Source: Orientallactaga sibirica (lineage: Eukaryota > Chordata > Mammalia > Rodentia > Dipodidae). From it: DNA of 64,000 bases. Numbering within the stretch: position 1 is the first letter of the stretch; each line of letters opens with the position of its first letter. This document shows, one piece after another, positions 10,875 through 23,161 of the stretch. Made by a program: the position numbers and the translations under genes. The DNA lies in the NCBI GenBank assembly GCA_036365145.1, contig JAEOAD010000024.1, forward strand, positions 11,688,501-11,752,500. The letters are read 5' to 3'. The notes below the pieces were generated by a model. That model searched no databases, had not been told where the DNA came from, and was given only the letters and a program-made list of their open reading frames with translations.

Positions 10875-10907
<33 letters not shown>
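10533..10907 (+). repeat. Possible old ID/B4-like SINE ending in a CA repeat
   Basis: 'ggggttgggacagtggctcc' near 10533 resembles a degraded tRNA-SINE head, and 'agtgtccactcgtatgcaca' followed by an (AC)n run at about 10879-10907 resembles the tail of B4/ID-type SINEs. The middle does not match clearly. Confidence 0.4.
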
Positions 10908-10909
<2 letters not shown>

Positions 10910-11166
10910 TACCTTAAACCTTTTACAAATATATATTATAAAGATGTTTATTCAATGATTTCCACCAAATTTAAACAATCATACACTATCACTATAATCT
11001 AATATTTCATAATGTGAATTACACTACAAAGTTCCTTCTCACATTTACTGGCAACCATATGGCAAACTCCAAGTCATCTTTACCAGAAATTATCCTCTTA
11101 TAGAATATTCAAATGAATGAAATTGTTCATCATGTAGCTTACTTGTGTATGTATACAACATTAAAA

Positions 11167-11375
11167 TATTTATTTGTTTATTTATTTATTTATTTGAGAA
11201 AAATAGAGGCACAAACGGAAATAGAAAGAGAGAGGCACAGGGTGGGGGGGTGGACATGCCTAGACTTCTAGCCACTGGAAATGCATCTGGCTTTACATGG
11301 GTACTGGGAAATGGAATCAGAGCCACCAGGCTTTGCAAATAAGTGTCTTTAACCACTGAGCAATTTCTTCAGCCC
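11167..11375 (-). repeat. tRNA-derived SINE, minus strand
   Basis: Starts with a (TTTA)n tail, then the purine block 'agaaagagagaggcacaggg', 'gcatctggctttacatgggt' and 'accactgagcaatttcttca' at the 5' (A-box) end. The A-box complement is mutated. Confidence 0.9.
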
Positions 11376-12130
11376 TTATCTAGCTATTTTATTTAATTTT
11401 TCATGTTTTATAATCCTATAACTATGTATCACATTTTAGTTATGCACTTGCTAAATTTATTGACATTTATAATGCTTCCAGATTTTAGTTGTTATGATGC
11501 TGAAATATGTATTCACGTCCTAGAAATTAAGTAGATACATGTTTTCTTTGCCCTTAGAAACATAGGAGAGGAATCTCAAGAATGCTTATACTATACATTT
11601 TGAAAAATGTATTCAAAAAGGCCTAACACTTTTCTGAAAAGGACACACTTATTTATGTTCGCAGTATGAGTGCCTCTAAATGTGAGAAGGAACTTTGTAG
11701 TAAGATTCCATTATTTACTTGTATCTCTACTTTGTGCTGGACACCTGGTGCCGTCAGTCTTCCTGATTACAGTCATTCTCTTATGTGTATGATGATATCT
11801 CACTCTGTTTTAATTTTCATTTCCCAGATGACTAATGGCATTAAGTATTTTTCATGTTTTTATTAGCTACTCTTATAGATATGGATGAAATATTTATGTC
11901 TTTTCAGTTAATGATCTGTACATAAAACCAAGAATAACAAGGAATAAACTTAACCAAAAACATGTACTATGTATCTTTACTGAGACAAATATTGTAGGGA
12001 TAAGGAGAAATGTGAGGATATAAAAGAAACATGTTATGTTCAGAGAGTGGAAAGCTTTGTGCTATGAAGATGACATTGCTCCCCATGCTGGAGGAGGTGT
12101 GTAATTGGGGTGGGCTTAGCATTATTTTGT
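11376..12130. other. AT-rich non-coding DNA; faint old L1-like text
   Basis: No gene. Phrases near 11380-11560 and 11700-11960 ('gatgatatctcactctgttt', 'tcccagatgactaatggcat') could be a very old L1 3' fragment. Too diverged to call. Confidence 0.35.
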
Positions 12131-12206
12131 TTTTGTTTTTGTTTTTTCAGGTACGGTCTCAGAATAGCCCAGACTGACCTGCAATTCACTATGTATGTGC
12201 TTATAT
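12131..12206 (-). repeat. B1 SINE fragment, minus strand
   Basis: Antisense B1 3' half only: 'ttttttcaggtacggtctca', 'gcccagactgacctgcaatt', 'cactatgta'. It then breaks into unrelated AT-rich sequence. Confidence 0.8.
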
Positions 12207-13088
12207 GATCATTTAAGTTTCAAAATTAATAAAATAATCTTTTTTATTTGAGAAATATTGGATAAACTATGGTTATTAAAATGTGGGTGCTTGGCAAACC
12301 ATTTCTTATAAGTGATTAATTATATCTTTTACATGAAACATGGCATTAATCTTTGCTGCCAAGTAACAAAAATGTGAGCTCACAAAGGAAAACTTGCATT
12401 TTAAAATTTATTTATTACTCTGAGCTTGATTGCATGTGGTCAAATGCTGATACTGAAATTGGTGATATTTTTATTATTGCATATGTTAAGACTGCCATGA
12501 AAAGGTAGCAGAGATGGAATCTCTTGAACAACAGAAACATTGTTCTATATTTATAATCAAGGGGTGAGCAAGACTGATTCCGCTGAAGCCATGGTCAGTC
12601 TTCGTCCATCTTCTACCATGATTGATTATGGCCACCCTAATGACTTCATTTCCAATTTTTGAAGAGCCTTCATTCAAAGTCACATGCTGCATTTACTATA
12701 GTCTGAATGTCTGGGTCTCTTCCTCTATCACAAGTTATATTACAAACTACCAATGTCATGATACTTGAAGTTGGCACCTTTGGAAAGTGATTAGTCTACA
12801 AGGGAATATTATGAGAGATGAGCTCCTTCTCATTGGGAAAAACAAAAACAAAAAAACAAAACAAACAAAAAAATAACAGAGAGGAAACTTTGGAAGTTAT
12901 TCAGAATGGCCTGCTCTCATTTATGGCTTGCAATAAAGCCCACTCTGTTTCCTGTACACTGTGTAATTATATCTTGTGTGGCTCTATGAATATGCATCTT
13001 GTATATGATTTAGCCTATGATCCATATCAGATTAGACTTGGCTATATATGTTTTCTCTGCCTTTTCCCAGTACTATACTAATGATATT
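12207..13088. other. AT-rich non-coding DNA; diverged repeat-like text near 12700
   Basis: No gene. The stretch near 12690-12830 ('gtctgaatgtctgggtctct') has the look of an old LTR-like repeat but is not assigned. Confidence 0.35.
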
Positions 13089-13096
13089 AAAAGTTA

Positions 13097-13105
13097 TTTT
13101 ATTTA

Positions 13106-13136
<31 letters not shown>

Positions 13137-13286
13137 TCTTTTAGTTTTTCGAGGTATGGTCTCACTGCAGCTCAGGCTGACCTGGAATTGACTATGTAGT
13201 CTCAGGGTGGCCTTGAACTCACGGCAATCCTCTTATCTCTGCCTCCTGAGTGCTGGGTTTAAAGGCGTGGGCCACCACACCCAGCT
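13097..13286 (-). repeat. B1 SINE with (TTTA)n tail, minus strand
   Basis: A (TTTA)n stretch precedes 'tttttcgaggtatggtctca', 'cagctcaggctgacctggaa', 'ctcctgagtgctgggtttaa' and 'gggccaccacacccagct'. The direct repeat aaaagtta at 13089-13096 and 13288-13295 fits a target-site duplication. Confidence 0.95.
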
Positions 13287-13295
13287 AAAAAGTTA

Positions 13296-14505
13296 ATTTT
13301 TGAGGGACTGATTATTGTCCATTCTCCAAAACTATTCTCAGTTAACTGTACCAGGCATATTTTATCAGATGCTTCATTTGATGTAGTTTCATCCAACAAC
13401 ATACCCACATAAGGGGACTATTGTAATATATTTTTCTGTTAGTAATATCGTGTCACTTACTAAATTGTTGTCACAAACAACAATTAAATGTTAAAGTCAA
13501 TGCCTAGGAACTATGCTTTCAATACCTGTAGTCGAAAAGTAATCTGAATGAAAGCTTTAAAGAATATTTATTTAAATATCAAAAGCATTTTAACATAAAG
13601 GTAAATATCAAAAAGCCAAACTCTATAGGGTACCAGTAAACATTTATAAATGACAAAAAAAAAAAAAAATACAGATCCTCAGGGCTAATTTCCAGACATA
13701 AAATGTTACTCTTTAATGGGCCAAGAAAGTTATTTATGTTAAATCTAACAATAGGCTATTTAAAACAAAAAATGGTTTTTATTTGGTAAATTTATCTCAC
13801 TATAGATTAGCAAGCCTAGAATAATGAAAAGTCAATTCATACATAAATTAAAATATTTAAAACACTATTTAAGATATTTTATTTTTATTATTTGATTTTT
13901 CCCCACAAATTGCTAAGTTAGAAGTAATTTTCATTTGGATTCTGGCCAAATTGCCAAGGAAATTCATTAAAAATAAAAGCCTTACTGTTCATAATACCAT
14001 ATCAAGAAGATTGATTTACACAACATTTATTATAGGCTAAACAAATGTTAAAGGTGCATAGTCCATATGACTGCCTCAGGTAAAACACTGCAGAAATCAT
14101 TCATCCAAAAAGCAATGACTCTAGCCAGCATACACAAAAAACAAAAATTCCACTGTTAATTTCCCAAGATTCTGTAACTAAATCTGAATTAAATTAATTC
14201 TATATAACATACAGAAAAAATCTACTGGATATTACATTGCATGCGGTTTTACCAAATAATGTCTTTTGTTTCAGAAACTGAAGGCAAAATAACATGCACT
14301 TTTTTGTTTTAATAAAATACCTATGATATGAAATTGACCAAAGTAACCATTTCAGGTGTACACTTCAGAGCTTTAGCCATCACCACATCTGTCTCCAGAA
14401 CCTTTTCTTCAACCAAACTGAACTCCCAAACCACTGAACAACTGCTTATTATCACTCCTACCTGGTAGATACTGTTCACCTTTCCATCTCCATACATTTG
14501 TTATG
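13296..14505. other. AT-rich, repeat-poor non-coding DNA
   Basis: No gene or clear repeat. The region has several A/T runs and no CpG-rich part. Confidence 0.5.
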
Positions 14506-14508
14506 ATA

Positions 14509-14509
14509 C

Positions 14510-14555
<46 letters not shown>
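14509..14555. repeat. (TATC)n microsatellite
   Basis: Uninterrupted tetranucleotide run of about eleven units. Confidence 0.97.
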
Positions 14556-14739
14556 GGAATTTTACAATATTGTCCATTTTTATTTGTCTTATTTCACTTA
14601 CCATTACTTCTAACAGACATTTAAGCTGTTAGTGGGAAACTGAGCTGTTTTGACCTTTTGATTTTTATGAATAAAGCTTGTCTGAGCATTGCTATACCAG
14701 TATTGGCTCAAATCTGTTTTCTTTTATTGATGTATAGCT

Positions 14740-15110
14740 GTGCCTTAGTAACCTATTGCTGAAGCAATATGCCTGACAGCAGCAACTTAAGGAGCTGAGG
14801 TTTATATTGGTTCATAGTTCGGGAGTTACAGTCTGCCATAATGGTGAAGGTGCTCCAGCCATGGCTTCTCTGTCCATAGCAATGGGCATATCAGGTGGAG
14901 CTCTTAACATGGCAGCAGGGTCAGGAAGTAAGGCTAGAGATGAAGACAAGCATCACCTTCAAAACCTGCCCCTAATGTTGTATATTCACCAGCTAGTCCC
15001 TACATCCAGGCAGTATTACAACCTCTCCAAACAGTGTCACTAGTTAGGGAACAGATGTTCAAACACGTGAGCTGGACAGGGACATTTAACATTCAACTCA
15101 TAGCAACCTA
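14740..15110 (-). mobile_element. LTR-like rodent repeat, minus strand
   Basis: Plus-strand text 'cctattgctgaagcaatatg', 'gcagcaacttaaggagctga' and 'ggtttatattggttcatagt' is the complement of the 3' end of a family common in rodent DNA. The far end reads 'gggacatttaacattcaact'. Open frame 14807-15043 is a by-product. Confidence 0.6.
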
Positions 15111-18100
15111 ATGATGAAATTGCTGGATCCTATGGACTACTGTGCTGAACTTTTTGAAAAAGGATAATTTTTTCATGCATGCCTTTTAAATATAAGAAAA
15201 AAATAACTTAGTGGCTAGCTGTTATAAAACAGCTAATAGACCAAAAATATTTGAAATATTTTCCACATTAAGTGGCATTCGCTTTTGTATACATGTAAAT
15301 TGAGTACTAAAAAGCTCAAACATATAGGTAGGTTTTCCTAATACTGCATGGTTTACTTGGTTTTGATGTTTGAAGAAAGGAATAGTGTACTTTTTAAAGT
15401 CAATTTTCTATTTTATTTAACCAAATACTTATGACCAACATCATATGACCATTTCAAAATGACAAAAATCATTATTTTTTAAATTAATATAATTTTAAAA
15501 GGTTATAAACATTTTAAAGAAAAAAGTCATTTTTCCCCCAAATATGTACAGTTGCTATTTTTTCAGACCTTTGGCTGATTAGTATGAATGTGTGTCATAC
15601 TATTCTATATTCTAATCTACATATTTTATTTTCTTAATATATCTATGCCTTATTCTAAGTCATTATGTAGAATGACTATAGTTAATACAATAATTTCATA
15701 AAACAACTCCATTATATTCCAAATATTATTATCACAAATTATGCGTTATTATACTTATAGATACTTATTTTTTTAAGGTTGGATGATTATTTTTCTGAGT
15801 GATAAATAATTAGAACTATGGAAGAGGAAAATGCTACATGTATTACAAATTTTGCTAATTATGTATGGATATATTTTGTATTAGAAACCTTTATTTCATA
15901 GTACCAGGGTGAGAAACACTTTCAAAAGCCTAAGATTATAAAATGCTGTTTAAAATTTTAAACAATATTTACAAATGACTAATAGTATATGTGCAATTTA
16001 CTTTTTTATGGTGATAATCAGGACAGAGATCAATTTGTATTTTCTAATATAACTAATAATTGATTCTATAAAATATTAGTAACACAAAATTCTGTCCAAG
16101 ATTCAGTTGACTGAAATTTACATGAAATGGAATTTATTGGACATCAGCTGATTTAAGTTTTGACTTTTTAAATTTGGATACTTTTGATGTCTATGATTAT
16201 TTATTACTGACTAAATATGAAAAGAAATTGAACTTAAGTTTAAGGAAGACAAGAATAATGAAGAATAATATGTCTGGAATTAGTGAAGTTGTGGAATCAA
16301 ACCAAATTTTACTGTAAAAATGAAAAATAAATGAAATGTAATTGGGAAAGACTGGAAATTCAAACTGCTAATGTCAAATACTTTTACAAATAAATGAAAT
16401 ATATTATTAATTCCTGACATCAGAGATCTATTAATGTTTATTTAAAAATTGAATACCCTAAACCTAAGAAAAAGCTTAATATGTGTCAATGAAAATAACC
16501 TACATTAACTTTAATGTTGATGCAAACAAAAGAGGAAATGTAACCTAATCAAATAAATACTGTTTTAATATTTCTGACAGAAGTGTAGATTATAAGACTG
16601 ACTAATGAAGTTTTCCATACTTTTATCTAAGTCAACACATTACTCAACCTAGGGTCCATTTTAACCTAGGTCCATTTTAACAATTTCATACTCTTTGAGA
16701 TAGCATCATAGGTCATATAAACAGGGCTACAAAATGAATATTAATGAGTCTACTAAGTCAAAAAAATTTGAACCTTCTTTTAAAAGTTTCTTATATATCC
16801 ACTATTTATGAATAATCAAGGAATCACTGATCCTTTATATAGAAAGATGATAATCTTCTCTAAAATATGGTGACAGTATAAATACATGAGAAACTATGAA
16901 TTATTTTTATTTTAAATATTTTTTTAATCTTTCAACAATGATTTCTGACACTGAATAGAGAATTTCCATAGTTTTCAGTTTATCTTGTCTAATATTTTCC
17001 CATTTTAGTCCCCTTCATATGAAATTTTACTCATTGGATGATTTATTACTTTTAAAATGAATCCCCATTTGCAGGACAGCATGCCTTCCTGTGCACAAAT
17101 ATAACCAAGCCTTTGATATCCATTAACTTAAGAAAATTTCCTCATCTCTTTGTCCTGTCACTTTTTACTGTTAAAAAAGTAATGATATAATGGAGTTCAT
17201 CATCAGCCTGAGTCAACTTATGGATGGAAGTTAATGACAGAAATATAATGTATCACAGAGTTCTTTGTGTTATATTATCTTAATGCAAAAAATAAATGGC
17301 ATTGTAGGTTTCAGTTTCAATGATGTTGGCTATGATTTCTGCAAGTAAGCATAACTTTGTTTAGTAACTCAGGTTCATCTTATAGGGCAGACAATTGCTC
17401 TCAGCTTAAGGCAGCCACTGAAACTCTCTATTGCTACTAATATCCTAGCCATCCTTAAGATGATTCTTACATCTCAGCTTTCAGAAAATGAATGATTACA
17501 TCTTCATAGCCTTTCTCTTTGCCTTTATAGAATAGACTGAATTACTTAATAGGTCTTGTTCTGCCCTTTGAATTCTAGGTCTGAATTCTCTGCTGAACCA
17601 TCATAGAGTCTTAAAAATAAATCCTCAATGCAGTCATAGCCTGCATTTATCTTTGAACTTTTATACAAATGTCACAATGCCCTATTATATAAAGTTAATT
17701 TAAAATGTAATGTTACATATGCTCTTACCCTTTAGTTAGCTTTCAACTTCAGTGATTCTTCATTGCCATTGTTATGAATTTCAGACACACAGGCAAGTAG
17801 GTATAAAGGAATTAACTAGAGGAAAAACAATATTGAACTTCATTGAGTCTGAATCATGAGCAATATACCACTTATGAAAGAAAGAGACTAGGTTATGATT
17901 ATGGTTTTATCCTTCCAATAGTACTATTTCAAAAATAATTAGTCCAGCTTTGTATAGATAGCATATAATCAAGTAATAAAGCAAAATGTGACACCAAGTA
18001 ATGGACTTCTGGAAATAAAATGGTGGCAAGATGAAATCCATAATATTTAACTGCTTTATCAAATTATATGTGTCAAACCATATTTGTATTTCTTAAGTGC

Positions 18101-21100
18101 TAGTTATATATCTTTGAAATTATGTGGACAAAATATCATCCAAATGGTCTGGAAGAAATGAAAATTAGAATAGTTTTTGTTATAATGGACAGAAGAGAAA
18201 AAAAATAAAGGGATCATAGAATCTTGGACATGGATGTGAACCCAGAGGTAATCCCAAATAAGAAAATAATTTTAAAATAGAGAAAATGTACCCAGCAAAG
18301 AAAATTAAATTTCATAAGTAAAAATGAATATGAAGTGGATATAAGAATTCAAATTATCATAAAAGAAATCTATAAAGTCAATATCATGCTGAAGAAAAGA
18401 TAATTTAGTTTTGATTTCTCAATGACATTATTTAATAAAACAGCATATATAATTCTTCCAATTCTTTTATTCATTCTGCTTTGTTATTACTAAATAACCC
18501 AGTTTACATAACTACAATCTGAACATAATACATTTTACCTATTAAACTATATAGCTGATATCCTGTTTTGTCTTATAACTGATGAATAGCAGTAGAAGTA
18601 GATATAGTTTGAATATACCTATAGGGACGGTAGAAAAGCAAAATACAGAGGCAAGATCAGAGACAGTAATTTTAAAGTGAAAATAAAAATTTGTACCAAC
18701 AGAAAGAAAACTTGATTAAATGATTTTTAATATGTATTGCAGCTGAATGTTTTCAAATATGAATGTGTTTCTTAAGAGAAAACACTATTTTTGGGAGTGA
18801 GACAATTTGTACTCAAACATCTTGAGAAATCACTTACATAGAGGCTTGTACTTAATGTCAAACTGTTGAAATATCAGCGAGAGGCTGACGTGCATCAATA
18901 TTTTCAGCAAAGCTAGCATTTTTCTTAACCCTGCAACTTTTATACACTCATGAAATATTATTTTCTAAAGGAGCATAGTAGCAACAATGTTTTACTTTCC
19001 AACTGTCTTTGAAACCTCAAATTTATAGAATTACCTAGAACAGTACCTGACTTAAAAGAAAATAAAGGCAAGCTTTTGGGCCAGATTTAAACAAGATAAG
19101 TAACTTGACTACAGCATTGAAAAGTTCCAAGAAAGTTGACACTGTGGAGTATCCTTTGGTGAGTGTCTTCTGAAAGGGACAATTTAAACACAGGTCACTG
19201 TTCCAGGCTCTAGATTTACAGAGGTGAACAGGTACAGCCGTTTCTCCCTATATTGGAGAAACTATTCCACAGAAAATCATAGAATGATAATTTCCATACT
19301 TGTGCTCCATACACACATCCATACACGATGTAATATGAATTGGAAAACTATCCCCATTTGACAAGTCACAGCCGGTAAATACATCAATGTATTCAGCATC
19401 CACCAGGTAAAGACAAATGTGCAATGGAGAGTAAGAGATCAAAAATGTGAAGGAGTAAGACAATTGGACTTTTAAAATAAACAGTGAAAAGTTTGTTGTT
19501 CTTTCTCATCAGAGTCTATAATATGCATCATTGAGTACTTATAAACTGAGTAATTAATTATTCAATACTTGTGCTGAACTGAACACCATGTCAAAATCCA
19601 ATTTTTCAGAAAGTCTAGTCCCCATGCAGCTTTTCCACTGGCAGCAGAGGTCAATAACTGATTTCTTTTACATTTATGTTCTTGTTGATGCCTGAGCTAC
19701 TGCAAATAATGAATCCTATTTTTAAAGTATATTTTAAAGGCTCAAAGGAACCCAAATTTACCAGCTTTCAACAAAGAATAACATATGAAAAGATAAAAAT
19801 TAGTACGGTACTTTTATAAAGCCATACTTTATGTTGAATATGTTCACTATTGATAGGTCAGAAAAGAATAGGCAATCAATTTGAGTGGAACAATAATGCC
19901 ATTGGTCCTGTTCTAGAATTTGATCGTTGCCTATCTTACCAGCTACATTGGTAAATGGTTACTAGCTTGAACTTGGTGCTTCTATTCGCCATGGCATCAT
20001 GCTTTAAAAAAAAAATTAAATCTGAAAATAATATAAATTTTATGATTATGTCAGAAAAACCACTGAAAGCTTACAATGTCTAGAAAATTGCAATTATCAT
20101 TCCCCACCTCACTGAGCAGAAGTACTTATCTTTGTATAAGACATACAATGAGTAAGATAGATGTAAGTGTTTTGCCATTTTAGTACCCAGTTGAAGAAAT
20201 AGAAAAAAAAAAGTTTTATTTTTCCTATGGATCCTCTAAGAAGGAAAGCGTAGTATTCTCATTCATGACTTTTCACTTATCTTTTACCCAAGGACATAGA
20301 AGTCAATTACTGGTTCCAGACCCTGGCTTCTATGAATGTGGTTGGTCTCTGTGTGCTTACCTTTGCTCTTACTTTTTGTTGCTGCTCCTCCTTTAAATTT
20401 ATTGCTTAAAAAAAGTTGGCTAAGTTTAAATCAAGTCTAGACTTATTGATTGCAACTTGCCATTTAATTGTATATTATCTCATGTAGTAATAGCAGGAAA
20501 GCATTCTGAGATGTTTGCATGAAGGGTGTCATGCATAGCAAATATAAATGATTGATGGATTATGTACTAGGTTTTTAAAAGTATTAGCTAACCTACTTAC
20601 TAAACCACTTAAAAAATATTTTTGAAAAATCTTAGGATCCGGGGAGACTAGGAAGATTGGAAGAGGACAAATGCTGTATTGATTATTTTTAAAAGTTATA
20701 AAGTGATCTCAAACAACTTGAAAAAAATGACATCAATACTTAATAAAATAATAGAATAGTTATACAGAGAGGAAATGTTAAGCCCAGAAGCAATAAAATC
20801 ATGAACAATATGAAAGATGACTTTTCAGGTAGAAATTATGACAGGTTATCAATATTCATTCCCTATGGAATGTAAAAATAAACCTAACAAGTATAAGGAA
20901 AAAATGGTGTGTATTCCAGTTAATAAGTGACCTTTAAAAAGACCTATGACATTACTAAGTATTCTTCAACTTATCTTCAAATACATCTACTCATATAAAC
21001 CCAGCATTTCTGATATAAGCTCAGCTCAAATCATCTGTTCCTACATAGTTGAAATACACCAAGCAGGCTAGAGAGTTCTTGAAAGATAATGCATGAAAAG

Positions 21101-21324
21101 GGCATGTTGTATAAAATACATGGAAGCCCCCTCTTCATCCTATAAACAAATTTTATTTCCAGAAACACTGGGACTTTTTACCATCAGGTTTTAGACTGGC
21201 CATATTTCCACCCTTAGGTATCAGGTCAGATTGAATTCTTTCCTAATCTTATTTAAAGTAACAAGCTAACAATCACCATCTTTCTCTTTTTACCTTTTTT
21301 ACTATCTAATATAATATACTTCTC
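15111..21324. other. AT-rich gene-desert-like DNA, few repeats
   Basis: About 6.2 kb without recognised SINE, LINE or gene. It is very A/T-rich, with short direct repeats (for example a 17-base echo of 'acctagggtccatttta' near 16646). A slightly less AT-rich island lies near 18840-18960 ('gagaggctgacgtgcatcaa'). No open frame has protein-like features; the best, 19248-19463, looks random. Confidence 0.6.
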
Positions 21325-21415
21325 ATTTTCTGGTGGTATTAGGGATTTAACCCAGGGCATTCCACATGCGAGGTAAGTTCAGTATTAGTGAGATGCATCC
21401 CAAGCCTCCGATTTA
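21325..21415 (-). repeat. ID/B4-type SINE fragment, minus strand
   Basis: 'ggtggtattagggatttaac' and 'ccagggcattccacatgcga', then 'agtgagatgcatcccaagcc' follow the order of the tRNA-like half of B4/ID SINEs seen from the minus strand. Diverged. Confidence 0.55.
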
Positions 21416-21458
21416 CTCATTACTATTACCTTCATTAAGATAGAACCCCCCACAAAGT

Positions 21459-21459
<1 letters not shown>

Positions 21460-21512
<53 letters not shown>

Positions 21513-21522
21513 CTCACTCTCT
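21460..21522. repeat. (TC)n / (AC)n microsatellite
   Basis: A run of about 22 TC units followed by short CA and TC units. Confidence 0.97.
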
Positions 21523-21660
21523 CTCCTTTACTGCTTTGACCCCTGCATTAGAGATGGTCTACACTTATATCATACTAAGTGCTTTTTTAAATAAATGAAT
21601 AAAACCTAGAATCCATAAAACAAAACTGAGAATAGGTCCACAAAAATGATTGATATCCTT

Positions 21661-21793
21661 GCTGGGTGTGGTGGCACACACCTTTAATCTCAACATTCAG
21701 GAGGCAGACATAGGAGGATAACTGTGAGTTTGAGGCCAGCCTGGGACTACAGAGAGAACTTACCTCAAATAAAACAAAAAAAAAAAACAAAAA
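21661..21793 (+). repeat. B1 SINE, plus strand
   Basis: Sense B1 'gctgggtgtggtggcacaca', 'tttgaggccagcctgggact' and an A-rich tail. Slightly shorter 3' half than the other copies. Confidence 0.92.
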
Positions 21794-21816
21794 TGGAATT
21801 TATATCCATGAATATG

Positions 21817-22005
21817 ATTCTTTCTTCATTTTTATGAGAGAGAGAGAAAGTGGGCACACCAGAGCCTCCAGTCACTGCAACCAAACTCCAGATGCATGTG
21901 CCACCTTGAACATCTGGCTTACATTGGTCCTGGGGAATCAAGCCTTTAAAGTGGGTCTTAGGCTTCACAGGCAAGCATTTAACATCTAAGCCATCTCTCC
22001 AGGCT
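21817..22005 (-). repeat. tRNA-derived SINE, minus strand
   Basis: GAGA block, 'caaactccagatgcatgtgc', 'catctggcttacattggtcc', and the A-box complement 'ctaagccatctctccaggct'. Confidence 0.92.
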
Positions 22006-22427
22006 TAGTTTTGTATTTTTCTAAACCTCTTTTATATTAAATCTCTCCTTACCAGTGGCAACACAACTGAAGGGTATGATTCTCCCTCCCCTACAAACCA
22101 TTTACTGGCAATAGCTACTTTGGGGGTGGGTGGAGCCACATAAGCTGCTAAGGTATCCATGATGGACCTATCTTATACATGTCTGGTGCAAATAACCATG
22201 GCTGCTCTGAGTTCATGAATGTCAGCTCATATTTCCTAACTTCAGTGAACCTAATCAATTATGGAGATTATAATCCATTTTCATTGGTCCTGAGACACAT
22301 AAAGAATGAAGGAAGCCAGTAAGAGCAATGGGGAACACTAGGCATACCCAGACCCTATACGCAGATCAAAGAATTTGTTTTTCCCTGAAAAAATGGAAGC
22401 CTGTGAAGAGAAATTTTGGGGAGAACA
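22006..22427. other. Non-coding left flank of the retroviral array
   Basis: No gene. Text near 22050-22240 ('tactttgggggtgggtggag', 'taaggtatccatgatggacc') may be an old L1 3'UTR fragment; not assigned. Confidence 0.4.
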
Positions 22428-22642
22428 TGACCATAGCTGCGAGGTGCCGTGCCTTAAAGATGGCGCTGGCTTCCGCCTTCCGCCTTCCCGATGGCGAGTG
22501 CTCTCCTGGATAAACAAGTCCTTATTTGGCTTGGGCCGTGATCTAGGCTTGCTTCCGCATATGTGGACCTATCTGCATTCACCACGTGGCTTACCAGGGT
22601 TGGCTGTTCAAAGGCTTCTTAAGCTTTGGGCGGGGCTTGTCC

Positions 22643-22956
22643 AGTCAGTGAGTGGGAGTGTGGTGAGTGAGTGAGTCAGTGAGTGAGTCTGGGAGTGAGT
22701 GAGTGAGTGAGTGAGTGAGTGAGTGAGTGAGTGAGTGAGTGAGTGAGTGAGGAGTGAGTGAGTGAGTCAGAGTGAGTGAGTGAGTGAGTGAGTGAGTGAG
22801 CAGTGAGTCAGTGAGTGAGTGAGTGAGAGTGAGTGAGTGTGAGTGAGTGAGTGAGTCAGTGAGTGAGTGAGTGAGTGAGTGAGTGAGTGAGTGAGGAGTG
22901 AGTGAGAGTGAGTGAGTCAGTGAGTGAGTCAGTCAGTCAGTCAGTCAGTCAGTCAG
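22643..22956 (+). repeat. GTGA/GTCA tetranucleotide array in LTR 1
   Basis: Long GTGA runs are interrupted by GTCA units and small phase breaks (ggag, gaga), then end in about seven GTCA units. Exact TGAGTCA heptamers lie at 22672, 22763, 22804, 22852, 22913 and 22925. Known biology: TGAGTCA is the consensus AP-1 (Fos/Jun) site. Its use here is inferred. Confidence 0.95.
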
Positions 22957-22976
22957 AAGATTGTTCAAGGTTCCTG

Positions 22977-22982
22977 AATAAA
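22977..22982 (+). promoter_or_regulatory. Polyadenylation signal AATAAA, LTR 1
   Basis: AATAAA within 'cctgaataaactgctg', about 60 bases before the LTR end, the expected place for the retroviral R/U5 border. Confidence 0.75.
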
Positions 22983-23042
22983 CTGCTGAAAGAAGAGTCC
23001 AAGTGTTGCGTCTTCCTTGCTGGTCGAGGCGGACGCGACAAA

Positions 23043-23060
23043 TGGTGGCCTGCACGGGAA
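23043..23060 (+). promoter_or_regulatory. Probable tRNA primer-binding site, unit 1
   Basis: 'tggtggcctgcacgggaa' lies two bases after the LTR-ending gaca. The TGG start and position fit a retroviral primer-binding site. The second unit has 'tggtggcccatacacggg', so one copy has changed. The tRNA type is uncertain, perhaps lysine-like. Confidence 0.55.
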
Positions 23061-23086
23061 CTCAGAACTTGCAGGGCAGCTAGCTG

Positions 23087-23092
23087 GTAAGT
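23087..23092 (+). promoter_or_regulatory. Candidate splice donor in retroviral leader, unit 1
   Basis: GTAAGT after 'tagctg', about 45 bases past the LTR and upstream of the gag-like ATG. This is the usual position of the major retroviral splice donor. The same site is at 26186-26191 in unit 2. Confidence 0.5.
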
Positions 23093-23161
23093 TCCAGATA
23101 AGTGGACAAAAAGGGTAAAGGCAAGTTCTCCGGTAGAGAGACGATAAGGTCCCATAGCAAA

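Larger units (their letters stand above)
22428..23040 (+). repeat. LTR 1 of the ERV array
   Basis: From 'gctgcgaggtgccgtgcc' the text matches LTR 2 and LTR 3. The first 8 bases (tgaccata) differ from TGTAGAGA in the others. In order it holds a YY1-like aagatggcg (near 22457), a GC box gggcggggc (22628-22636), the GTGA/GTCA array (about 22643-22956), AATAAA at 22977-22982 and the end 'ggtcgaggcggacgcgaca'. Length is near 613 bases, longer than LTR 2 by differences in the array and near the 3' end. Confidence 0.88.

Noticed and set aside
22328..22674. Plus-strand frames at the start of LTR 1 (also 25577-25807 and 28652-28861)
   Set aside because: The similar 'MPRLKDGAGFRLPPSRW' type frames arise from identical LTR sequence and end in the GTGA array. 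No known LTR protein of this type.
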